DNA from: Combretum micranthum
Lineage: Eukaryota; Streptophyta; Magnoliopsida; Myrtales; Combretaceae
DNA length: 64,000 nucleotides
Direction of reading: 5' to 3'
Assembly (NCBI GenBank): GCA_024138025.1
Contig: JAMXBD010000055.1
Coordinates: forward strand, 1,922,001-1,986,000
Part shown: in pieces, positions 36,385 through 46,575 of the stretch
Numbering within the stretch: position 1 is the stretch's first letter
How the letters are laid out: each line of letters opens with the position of its first letter
The notes under the pieces: model-generated
The model's input: the letters and a program-made list of their open reading frames with translations, nothing else
What the model was told of the DNA's origin: nothing
Databases searched by the model: none
Program-made: the position numbers and the translations under genes

Positions 36385-37395
36385 TTTTTAAAATTAATTA
36401 CTAAAAATATTTATTAATTTATCAACTTATATATTATTAAATAAGATTAAAAATTCATCTTATTTAATTGGGTGATGTACTTTTATAAATTAAAAAGTTA
36501 ATTATAAAAAATTTATATATAGATAAAAGATTAATTAATCAAATTATATTTTTATTAATCATTTCATTTAATAGTAAATAAGATTAAAAATTAATTTTAT
36601 TCAATTGTGTGATGTGCTTATTTTGATTAAAAAAGAATCATAAAAAATATTTATATAAAATAAATTTTTAATAAATTGAAATTACATATTTATTAATCAA
36701 TTTATTTACTAATATATAAGATTAAAAGTAAATATTATTCAATTGAGTTATGTACTTACATTTATAATAATTTAAATAAACAAATATTTGTATAGATTAA
36801 ATTTGTATTATAAAAAATATATATTTATTAGTGAATTTACTTATAGTAAATAAGAATTAAAGTCATTGTTATTCAATTAGGTAATGTACTTTTATTTATT
36901 AAAAGTTAATTATAAATAATATGTACATACATTAAATATTTATATAGATTAAATATTTCATATTTAAATTATATAGTTATTAATCAATTTATTCACTAGT
37001 AGATAAGATTAAAAATTAATCTTATTCAATAGGGTGGTGTACTTTTATTAATTAAAAATTAAATCTTTCAATTATTTATATAGATTAAATATGTAATAAT
37101 AAAAATATACATATTTATTAATCCATATATTTATTAGTAGATAAGATTAAAGGTAAATCTTATGCAATTAAGTAATGTACTTTTATTCATTAAAAATTAA
37201 TAACTAAAATATTTTTATATATTAATTTTTTCATAAAATATATATTCTAATCAATTTATTTACTAGTAGATAAGACTGGTGAGTTATAATTATAAAGAAA
37301 TGTTTTCATAGATTTAATAATAATTATAAAAATATTTATTTGTCAATCAATTGATTTACTAGTACATGAGATTAAAAATTAATCTTATTCAGTTG
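36385..37395. repeat. Degenerate ~130-145 bp tandem repeat inside the CACTA element
   Basis: The core ATAAGATTAAAAATTAATCT followed by TATTCAATTGGGTGATGTAC and TTTTATTNATTAAAA recurs about eight times (near 36445, 36575, 36712, 36847, 37002, 37139, 37268 partial, 37364). Each core is preceded by TTTATTNACTAGTAG. Very AT-rich; no coding potential. Confidence 0.78.
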
Positions 37396-38720
37396 GATAT
37401 TTATTTTTGTAAAAATATTTATTTGTTCGACATTTTGTATATTGAGAATATTTTTAATATTATTAAACATATAAAAGAAGATTTGGACTTTGTACGAAAA
37501 TATAAAATTAACATATATTAATTTCAATACCGTCAATTATTTCATATGGATTGTGATAATTATACATTTATCGTATTCGTTATGAAATTGTTAGTACAAA
37601 CATAAATTTTTACAAATAAAAGTATATAATTAATATTACAATTTTTAGAATTAATAAGTAAGTTGGTTTTGAGATTTGAAATTGATATAACCTCTAAAAA
37701 TCCTCTAAAATAGTTTAGAGGATTCATCAACGCTTGATTTTTAACCTAAACATTAATTCCTAAATCTTACTAGAATTTGAGTTCATTTGTTTGAATAAAA
37801 ATATTAGTTCTTAAACCCGAACTCACATTAAATATGTTTGTATCCAAATTAAATTCCTAAATTAAGTCCTTATTTTAAGATGTTAATTTCTAACCTATCG
37901 TATTTTAAGATCTTCAATTCCCAAATTACATCCCAGTTTCTCAGCCTCTTCTATTTTGGCCATAATTTTTTAATCCGATCTCTGATTGAGGCGACTTCAG
38001 TTGCGTTGGAAAGATAAGAAAGAGATATACAACTTTCATGTATTGAGATTTTGCAAATGCTGAAATTATCAGTGCTTAAATTTCATTTCTTTTCAACTGA
38101 TACATTTTCCATGCAAAGTTAACAACTTGTTTTTCTTTTTTTATGTGTTTTTTGCTTACAGAGTGGATATTTTTTAGCTATAATGAGATGGATAAGTGAT
38201 GCTTAATGTGTTATGTTGACTGGTTCATATAATTAAATATGAGTTTAGTACATTTACAGATTTAACAAATAATTAGATTAAATGTAAAAGTTAATTAACA
38301 AAAGAATTTAGTTAACAAACCGAGGTTCAACTTGATTAAATAGACTTCAATGAGTTAAAATGAATTAGATTGAGATAGTTTAACCATCTATGACTTATAT
38401 TTTCATTTAAATGATTAAGGTTAAGTTAACCATCTTTGACTTAGTTTAAGTTAAGGTGAGTTCAAGTTAACATATATCCTACATGTATGACACATTAAAT
38501 AATATATTTAATATACTGCGGGTTGGTTGAATGGATTTTTAAATAAATTAGATGTGCATGGTACTCGTATCGATGGAATAACAGTACTAAGGGACAAAAT
38601 ATGACGGTAATCATAATCAATAGCATGACATACAAGGTGCGAAACAAGTAATGCAATAAAACGTGAACATCATGTCCGGAATAATAAAATACGATGAGGA
38701 AATAAAAAACACGATAGCAG
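37396..38720. other. CACTA non-coding region downstream of the second gene
   Basis: About 1.3 kb with no gene; expected to hold the 3' UTR and poly(A) region of the minus-strand gene ending at 38721. GTTAA-rich degenerate repeats occur at 38330-38470. Confidence 0.5.
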
Positions 38721-40912
38721 CTACTGTCGCTGATCCTGTCGGAGTCGAGCACGACCAGATCCTCTCACAGATGTCCTCTGTGATACTGTATGGGGGGGAG
38801 TCGAAGCCGGTGTCGACTGAACAGCTGCGGGCTGAGTCGGAGTATGCGGAGGCTGCTGAGAGGCAGGAGGATGTGAAGACGAAGGAGCCCCAGGAAAAGC
38901 ATACGATCCAAACGCTGACGGCTGTGACGCAAACGGCGCAAAACCGGGACCCCCGGCCCATGGGATGAACCCCTGAGGATGTGGTCCTCTCTGCTGTGCG
39001 GAGCTGCCTGGTGGATCCTGTGTCGGATCGTGTGGAGGATGCGTGAACATGGATGGATGGCTCGGCATCCCATAAAACCCATGGTATGGATACGGAGGAG
39101 GTGGGACTGGTGTGAATGGCGTAAAGCCAGGCTGACTAGGATCAGGGCCATAAGTGGAAGTCCCCATCTGTGGTGCTGCGTGCTGGTATGGAGGGTACTG
39201 CCCGGAGGAAGATGTAGTAGGGGGACGGACGTAGTTCATCAGCAAATCGATCTTCTCTTGCATCTTCTCAATCTTGGCTCCTGGCTGGTATATCATACTC
39301 AGAGTGGACCAAATTCTCCTCACGTGGCTGCTCATAATAATCAACCCTATGTTGATCTATTGGCATGCCGTAACCGAAGCCACGTCGGTAGGCAGATCGG
39401 TGGCCCAAAACCTCCTCCATGATGACCTTATCCTCCTTAGGTCGCTGACCTGACGCAGCAGCAATGTCATCCTCATGCTTTCTTTTTTCCACCATTCGTT
39501 CCTAATTGAAACAACATGAGCACAAGGTGATTATAATCATACAAACAGATGGATATGAAATACTAAAAAAATTATATATAAGAATCGAAAATACTAACAT
39601 AATTCTGCATGGAGACCTCCGACTCCCATCGATCTGTTAACTGCCCTTTCTGTCTCCTTAGGTGGGTATGTCGGTAGTTTTGTATTGGCGTGAGATCCTG
39701 TAATACATTATTAAAAAAAGTCAGTACAAGAACATAGCATTTAAACCCACATTCATTGTAATTGGAATACCTACATTTGTGAGTGCATGCTGGAGCATGG
39801 ATTTTGTACCACCTGTATGAACTGACAGTTGCTTCTTCCTGTTCTCCGCATTCACCGTGGATCGCAACTACACGTTTCGAGAAGAAGTGAACAATTGAAC
39901 TATAGCTTATGCATATGTAATTTACTACATGGAGAAGCGTACCTTATAATCTTGATCTGTCTCTAGGAAGTGGACGAATGCCCTCCATTCGTCTAACCTG
40001 TGCTCGAAACCCGGTGGTGGCTTACTAGCAGCTGTATCGCCTCCACCCTTGGCTATGACATAACGTTTAAGCCTGTATCGAAGCTGACTATATGACTTGC
40101 TTGCAAGAAAGTCCAGTGCCACCCACCATTTGTGAATTGTCCGCCAATTTTCGGGTAGTTCGAACTTGTTCTGCAAATTTGAACCAAAAAAATTAAGTGT
40201 TAAAGGAAGGTGACACGAGCCAAAAATTGATTTTTCGTATATGTTTACATTTAGAATTAACTTACCATTACACGGCGGATGATGCCATGTCGATAGGCCT
40301 CGGGAAATGCTGACCATGCCTTTCCTCGACCTCCAGGGACAAACAACTTCGTCGAAGCTCTGTGATGGAGTAAGAACTCCAACCTAACCATCCCCGGAGA
40401 TGAGCATATGAGACCCATAAACCCATCAGGCATAGTGATGGTCGGTCTACGGCCTGTCCTCCTATACTCCTCCTCCGCCGGTAACCTCTATACATACCCC
40501 GGCGCCTATCTGTCACCGTGATGTTTGCCTCCTCATGCTGAGCTGCCACAGCGGCCTCCTCCGCTCCACTGCTGCGGCCTGTGGGTCATCTGGGTCAACC
40601 TGAGCAGGCATATCATCCGGGAGGTCGTACAACACCTCTTCCCGATCCCCAGCTCATTTACCCATCCCGGCTGTGGCTCAGCCGCCTGACCCGACTGGTC
40701 ATCGGGATGTCGGACCTGCCGATCAGTAAGTAAGGCAGTAAACGATCCTGTATGACAAAATAAGAAAATGAAACGCATGAGTCCAAAATTGATATAATAT
40801 TGCTATGACAGATAAAACATTTACAAATGAAGCTGTAAATCCCACCAGTGTACTGCTCCGGATGTGCCTCAGAGTCGTCCAAAAGCTGATCCATGAAATC
40901 GGAGCTACTCAT
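38721..40912 (-). pseudogene. CACTA second gene: Transposase_24/TNPD-like protein
   Basis: Six minus-strand exons: 40912-40846 (ATG, MSSSDFMDQLLDDSEAHPEQ), 40747-40266, 40170-39943, 39867-39775, 39697-39599 and 39501-38721. All have GT..AG borders and compatible phases. Exons 3-5 carry FELPENWRTIHKWWVALDFL, ASKSYSQLRYRLKRY and TVNAENRKKQLSVHTGGTKS, typical of the plant Transposase_24 (En/Spm) family. Exon 6 holds a Lys/Glu-rich helix, then a Pro/Gly/Tyr/Gln-rich low-complexity tail. Exon 2 needs about three single-base frame changes and exon 6 one (near 39290), so the copy cannot encode a full protein. In En/Spm the partner of the TNP2-type protein recognises subterminal repeats; a similar role with the palindrome arrays here is inference. 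Confidence 0.8.
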
Positions 40913-41022
40913 CCTGCAAGTTCAAAAAATAACACCGGTTACTTAAATATTTCCTGGAGATTATTACGCAAACAAAGTACATGTGATAGATAATATTATA
41001 TAAATAAACGTATCCGTACAAT

Positions 41023-44000
41023 CTATTCGTCCAAATCGTAATCGCCTATGCTACTGCATCCCACACTCGGGTCGGGTAAGCGTGTAAGGTTTCCTAGATC
41101 AACAAAATATGCGATTGATTGGAATTGTCCATGGCCTCTGCACTGTCTGTTGCATTGCCTCCTCTATTGGAGGTGGCTCGAACGATTCAACATCTTCTAT
41201 ACTCTCGGTTTGGAAGAGAGCACGTGTGAACATATGACGGTGTACAACTTTCTGGACAATCTTCCAATTGCCATTTCGCTTGCTTGGGTCTTTTAGGTAA
41301 AATACTTGTTGTGCTTGGTCGGCAAGGATGTACGGGTCGTTATCGTACCATGACCTTGCAGTGTTGATGGAGATGAGGTCTCCGTCGATAATTTCTGGTT
41401 TATCCCTCTCCGTATCAAACCACCTGCATTTGAATAAAAACACTTTCTTCGACCCCACGTAATTTTAGTTGTATAACTTCGGTGAGAACGCCATAAAATG
41501 TAAGTTGTTGCCCTCCATCTGCACCGATGACATATACACCGCTATTCTGTGATCTTAAGCCAACCTCCTTGGCTTCTGTGTTGTATCGGATACCATTCAC
41601 GATACAAGCATTGAAGCTATATCGATGAATTTCAGGGCCCCAAGCTAACGCTTCAAGATCTTCTGGCATCTGATGTCATGGACAGCCGTTTGCTCCATAA
41701 TCTACATACCAAGTCAACAATTAAAGTTGCATGTCAAGATATCGATGAATTAATGGTATTGAAGTCTTCAACAAGTTTTTACCTTATTTTTAAACCACTC
41801 GGCAAAATGTTTACATACTATTCCTCCGACATTGCGTGCTCCACGTGCAGTTAGTTCGTTCTCAAACTCCCTGTAGGATATTTCATTAGAAGTCCATCTT
41901 CAATCTTGGTGAACATATTCTTTTCAAGTCATAAATGAATGAAAAGACATGACATACCTTATAAAGGGTTGCACTTCCTCGCAATTATTCAACACTGTCC
42001 AATGCATCCTGTTGAGTTCTACATCCGAGCCTGTTATAGTGCATGCACCTATTGAACGTATGGGTTGTGTGAATACTCGAAACGATGATGATGGACATTC
42101 ATCCAGCGGTTCGTCCCACTGTCGGTGGGGTCTATTTATTCTTGAGTCCATGTTATCAAAATATAAGGAGCAAAATTGAGTGCTCTCCCGCACAACGTAC
42201 GACTCCGTAATTGAACCTTCCGGTCTTGCCCTATTCCGCAAATCTGCTTTTAGAACTCCCATGTACCTCTCAACAGGATACATCCACCGGTACTGGACCG
42301 GACCACATATGCGTGCTTCATTTGGAAGGTGGACGGCTAAATGTATCATAATATCGAAAAATGCAGGAGGAAATATCATCTCTAACTTGCAAAGAGTTAG
42401 GATTATTGTTTTTTCCAAAGACTCCAAAAGATTTACACGGAGTTCTTTAGCAGTCAATTCCCTGAAAAAACGACATACATCACATACAACATCGTAAATG
42501 CGATTATCCAACACCCACGAATGACAACCGGGAGAATACGTTGCAGCAAGACATGACAATCGTGACTCTTAAGACCTCTCAAACTAACTTCATCAGCGCC
42601 TAAGCAGGATGATATATTTGAAGCATATCCATTAGGCATCTTCACATCCCTTATTGAATTACACACCTCTCTCATTTGCCTAGTCGATAGTGTATATGCA
42701 GCTGGTGGTTTGAAAATACGTCCACCACGTTGCTGCAGGTGTAGCTCAGAACGAATACCCATTTCTTGGAGTGTCAGTCTCGCCTTCTCTGTGTCTTTTG
42801 ACTTGCCCTTAAGACCAAAAATAGTTCCCACTAGGTTATCGCATATATTCTTTTCGATATGCATCACGTCAAGATTATGTCGAATGTGCAATTCACTCCA
42901 ATATGGCAATCGGAATAGCAAACTCTTCTTACACCAATTTGTCCCGTCTTCATTCCTCCGACGGCATAGGCGCTCTTGCAATTTCCCTAAAATGACATTC
43001 TCGTATCGACTCAATTGATCGATGATGTCTGATCCAGAGAAATCCCTTGGTCGTGCCCGTGTTTCCGTGGTGCCGTCGAAACTTACCCTGTCATGGCGCC
43101 ACCTATGTCTCAAAGGCAAGAACCGTCTATGGCCCATATAGTGGAACTTACTATTTGAATGGCCACTTGTGCAGTCAACGTTACATATTGGACATGCTTT
43201 ATAACCCTTCGTCGTCCATCCTGAAATGTCACCGTATGCCGGGAAATCGTTAATAGTCCATAATAATGCAGCATGCAGTCGAAATACCCGTCCTTCGACT
43301 ACATCTAGTGTTTTTACCCCACTTGTCCAAAGTTCTTGTAGCTCATCTATCAATGGTTGTAAGTACACATCAATATCTTTACCTGGTGATTTCGGCCCCG
43401 GTATTAAGAGAGACATCATCATATATGGCTCCTTCATACATCTCCATGGTGGAACATTGTATACAAACATAATAACTGGCCACACACTGTATGTCGTGCT
43501 CATGTTTGCATACGGATTAAACCCATCAGTGGCAAGTCCTAATCGTACACTGCGGGGGTCCGATGCGAACACAGGATATTTGTTATCCAATCCTTTCACT
43601 GTTCGGAATCCACCGGATGCCTCAGCACACCATCTACAGATATATACTTTTCCTTGTGCCATCTCATCTCTGGAGCCGTCTTCCGGCACATAAATAGCCT
43701 TTGTAATCTTGGAACTAATGGGAAATGTCGCAACACCTTCACCGGTACAGTTTTTTGTTTCCTTGTATGAAGCTTCCATCTTCCTTCCCCACACACTGGG
43801 CATGTATCAAGATTTTTGAATTCTTTTCGAAACAAAACACAATCATTTTTACAAGCATGAATCATGTTTGCATCCATGCCTAACTGCTTCAGGAACTTCC
43901 GTGCTTCGTAATATGATGTAGGTAACAAATTGTCGGCAGGTAACAAACTTTTTATTAAGTCAAGCCAATTGTTAAATGACTTCACAGACTGCTTCCCATC

Positions 44001-44525
44001 AATCTTTAGATTTATCATTTGCACTACTGCTGATAATAATGAAAACTTTGTACATCCCGGATACACTGGACTCTTTGCTTTTTCAAACATTCCAGTCCAC
44101 CCATCTCCATTAAACCCACTACTTTCATCTTCGCTGTCAATATCATCGCCATCGCCATCGCCATCACCATCATTATTGACAGCAATATCTTCCAAAAGTT
44201 TTTGATCTGCCTCATCTTCAAAGTGCGTGTCGTCAAGTGGATTGCTCCCTTCATCCATAACAACATTATCATGTACCTCGTATTCATCTACATCCTCACC
44301 ATGATAAATCCAAGGGGAGTAGGTCCAAGCCATTCCCCTCCTGAGGAGGTGATACTCAATAATCTGAATAGATTGCCATGCACCATTAAGGCAATCTCTA
44401 CAAGGGCATCTAATCAGTCCATCTGCCCGCTTATGGTTTACAGCAGCTTCTAAAAACTCTCTAACCCCATCTCTATATTGCGTTGTTGTCAAATCACGTG
44501 TCATATGCCAACTTCGTTCAGACAT
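41023..44525 (-). pseudogene. CACTA TNP2-type transposase
   Basis: Exons on the minus strand: 44525-41958, 41870-41783 and 41701-41023. ATG 44525 follows an acceptor-like TTAATTAAG. Domains in order: transposase-associated domain (about residues 5-80; RCPCRDCLNG, then YSPWIYHGE), an acidic linker, TNP2 domain (CPVCGEGRWK, VLRHFPLVPRLQRLF, DPRSVRLGLATDG, then SGWTTKGYKACPICN), DUF4218 (IFPPAFFDIMIHLAVHL, GPVQYRWMYPVERYMG) and DUF4216 (VFLFKCRWFDTERD). Lesions: a TGA at 43598-43596 with a nearby 1-nt deletion, then single-base shifts near 42515, 41667, 41462 and 41105. The last frame ends at TAG 41025-41023. Length and domain order fit a full TNP2 protein; the copy is inactive as read. All frameshifts are single-base, so an error in the sequence cannot be excluded. 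Confidence 0.92.
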
Positions 44526-45600
44526 CCTAAATTGACCCTTAATTAATTACCACATTTAACTCACATCGGATAACTCTCTTATAACTATGCAAGCATCTAA
44601 TATTGAAACACTAATGTTTGATTTACTTATTATTTAACCCTATATGTGTCATGCAATTACAGATAATATGCATAGTTTTATCGAACCTCTAAGAATAAAT
44701 ACATTACTACAAATTTCACATAAATTAATTCACAAACATATCAATAGGAGCATTTCCTACTGTACACATATATTCATACATTTATGAAGTTAAACATATT
44801 ACACATGTATTAAACATTAATATATAATTATTATATTGTAACTATATATGATTTTTGTTCACATACAATTATTAGTATTTAAATAATTGTATTTACACTA
44901 TGTATCATAAAAGAAAATACAATACACATATATTAGACAATTATATGCCATCACTAGATCGTAAATACATGTAATATTTTTACCTTACTTATAATAAATA
45001 TATAAGTATACATATAATATACAGGAAATACTACATATGTAAGTAGTATTATTTCAATACTTACACTTATTTTATGTCTTATTAATCTAAACATATAAAA
45101 CAAGCTTCGAATAATATATAAATATTTGATCCTAAGTATATACATAGTTTTTTCAATTTCTAACAATAAATACATAACTATATATTGAACATTCATTAAT
45201 CAATATACATGAAAATATTAACATCTCAGTATTTATATTTAATCTATGTGACATGATATTAAACATAATAAACATAGATTGAATAATAACATGTAATCAT
45301 ATCCTATAAATCTATAATTTCTTCAACTACACACTAATATACATAACTATAAATTAAATATATATTACTACTACTATTTAAATAAATGAAATAAAAATTT
45401 CATAACAAATTGAACTAACCTTGCAGTAATTGTAGTACGATAAATGTCTGATCAAATCCACCCAAATTATCAGATACCTGCATTCAAAATGAAAATATCA
45501 ATCAAAAATATATTTTACTATAAAATAAAATACTATAAGAATTAAATAAAAAATAAAAACTTACCGTATAATTAAATTTACTTAATCGAAAAATTTTTTT
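44526..45600 (-). other. 5' leader and introns of the TNP2 gene
   Basis: Non-coding AT-rich sequence between the promoter and ATG. A small leader exon is plausible around 45479-45421: acceptor-like GAATGCAG precedes GTATCTGATAATTTGG, and GCAAG|GTTAGT ends it. An upstream donor TATACG|GTAAGT sits near 45564. Confidence 0.5.
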
Positions 45601-45607
45601 TTTCCTG

Positions 45608-45895
45608 ATGTGTGTGCGTGAAGGTATGTACGTTTTTGGGTGGGTGGGTGTGTGTGTGTGCGTCGGTGAGCTAGTGTGTGAGTCGGTGTGTGGGTCCGTG
45701 TGAGTGGGTGTGTGTGTGTGGTGTGTGGTGTGTGTGTGTGTGTCGTGTGTGTGGGTCTGTGTGTGTGTGTGTGTGGGTGGTGTGTGTGTGTGTGTGTGTG
45801 TGGATGTGTGTGTGGTGTGTGTGTGTGGATGTGGTGTGGGATGTGCGCGCGTGGGTCGGTGTGTGTGCGTGAGTGCGAGAGAGGTGTGCGAGAGA
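45608..45895. repeat. Long GT/CA-rich microsatellite in the transposase leader
   Basis: Interrupted (GT)n over about 280 bp on the plus strand ((CA)n on the transcript strand), adjoining GA-rich sequence. Open frames in both directions here encode only Thr-His or Val-Cys dipeptide repeats. Confidence 0.93.
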
Positions 45896-45938
45896 GAGAG
45901 CGAGAGAGGGCGAGTAAAAGAAGGGGGGGGTGGGGCGG

Positions 45939-45946
45939 TATATATA
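45939..45946 (-). promoter_or_regulatory. Probable TATA box of the TNP2 gene
   Basis: TATATATA on the minus strand lies about 10 bp downstream of the innermost palindrome (45956) and is followed by a pyrimidine-rich leader (CCGCCCCACC, CTCTCTCGCTCTCTC). The palindrome array therefore overlaps the core promoter region, the arrangement by which Spm transposase proteins regulate their own gene. Confidence 0.65.
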
Positions 45947-45955
45947 GGGGGATGA

Positions 45956-46213
45956 TGAGGCGAATTTCGCCTCATCAAACAGAGGCGAATTTCGCCTCAT
46001 CCTAGTCACCATGAGGCGAAATTCGCCTCATCCTAGTCAGCACTTGAGGCGAAATTCGCCTCTGACTAGGCTAGTGAGGCGAAATTCGCCTCATAATCCT
46101 AGTCAGAGGCGAATTTCGCCTCAAGTGCTGACTAGGATGAGGCGAATTTCGCCTCATTTTAACAAATGAGGCGAAATTCGCCTCAGATACTTTAAGAGGC
46201 GAATTTCGCCTTT
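45956..46213. repeat. CACTA right subterminal array of the 19-bp palindrome
   Basis: Nine copies begin near 45956, 45981, 46012, 46044, 46074, 46105, 46138, 46167 and 46195, mostly about 30 bp apart. The outermost copy lies some 33 bp from the CACTAG terminus. Central base alternates A/T, which is the same site read on either strand. Confidence 0.95.
46032..46136. repeat. Perfect 39-bp inverted repeat around a palindrome
   Basis: 46032-46070 is the exact reverse complement of 46098-46136. Each arm starts or ends CCTAGTCAG...CTGACTAGG and contains one palindrome; the 27-bp loop holds a third. The 105 bp can form a branched cruciform. Confidence 0.93.
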
Positions 46214-46249
46214 AGTTTTCGCCCCCTACCAACTTTTCTACTAGTGTAG

Positions 46250-46570
46250 TCCATAGACTTATACATGAATTAACAATATGGAAAAAAAAATTTCAATAAA
46301 ATCTAGAAATTAAATATAAGATATTCAAGGAGTCGTAAATCATACTATCGACAACATCCAAATTTATTAAACGGAGATCTGTAAACATCGTACTTAAGTA
46401 AATTGATTATGGACATTACCAATGAGTTAGCTAATAGGAAGTCATTGCATATATTATAAGTTAAACTAAGGAATGATTTTACATAAAATATAAATGATGC
46501 ATCTGTTTAACGAAATAATAACTTTAAATTACTAAGTTTGAGGAGTATTTAAAACATTAGGAAACAATTC
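46250..46570. other. AT-rich gap between CACTA and the tandem LTR element
   Basis: No feature recognised. Confidence 0.5.
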
Positions 46571-46575
46571 GATGT

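Larger units (their letters stand above)
35042..46246 (-). mobile_element. CACTA (En/Spm-type) DNA transposon, 11.2 kb
   Basis: The left end reads CACTAGATTAGAA, and the right end, reverse-complemented, reads CACTAGTAGAAAAG. Both share the CACTAG(N)TAGAA core. The 3-bp flanks are TAT and TAG, one base from a perfect TSD. Both subterminal regions carry the palindrome TGAGGCGAAATTCGCCTCA, and the interior encodes two transposase-type proteins on the minus strand: TNP2 and a Transposase_24-like protein. Reading both ends as one element rests on the shared palindrome and gene orientation. The middle cluster at 36190-36300 complicates the left end. Confidence 0.85.

Noticed and set aside
38663..39422. 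Plus-strand frames opposite the second CACTA gene
   Set aside because: Antisense shadows of the Pro/Gly-rich exon 6, which has correct splice context on the minus strand.
45502..46012. Frames rich in Thr-His or Val-Cys repeats
   Set aside because: They are translations of the (CA)n/(GT)n tract and the palindrome array.
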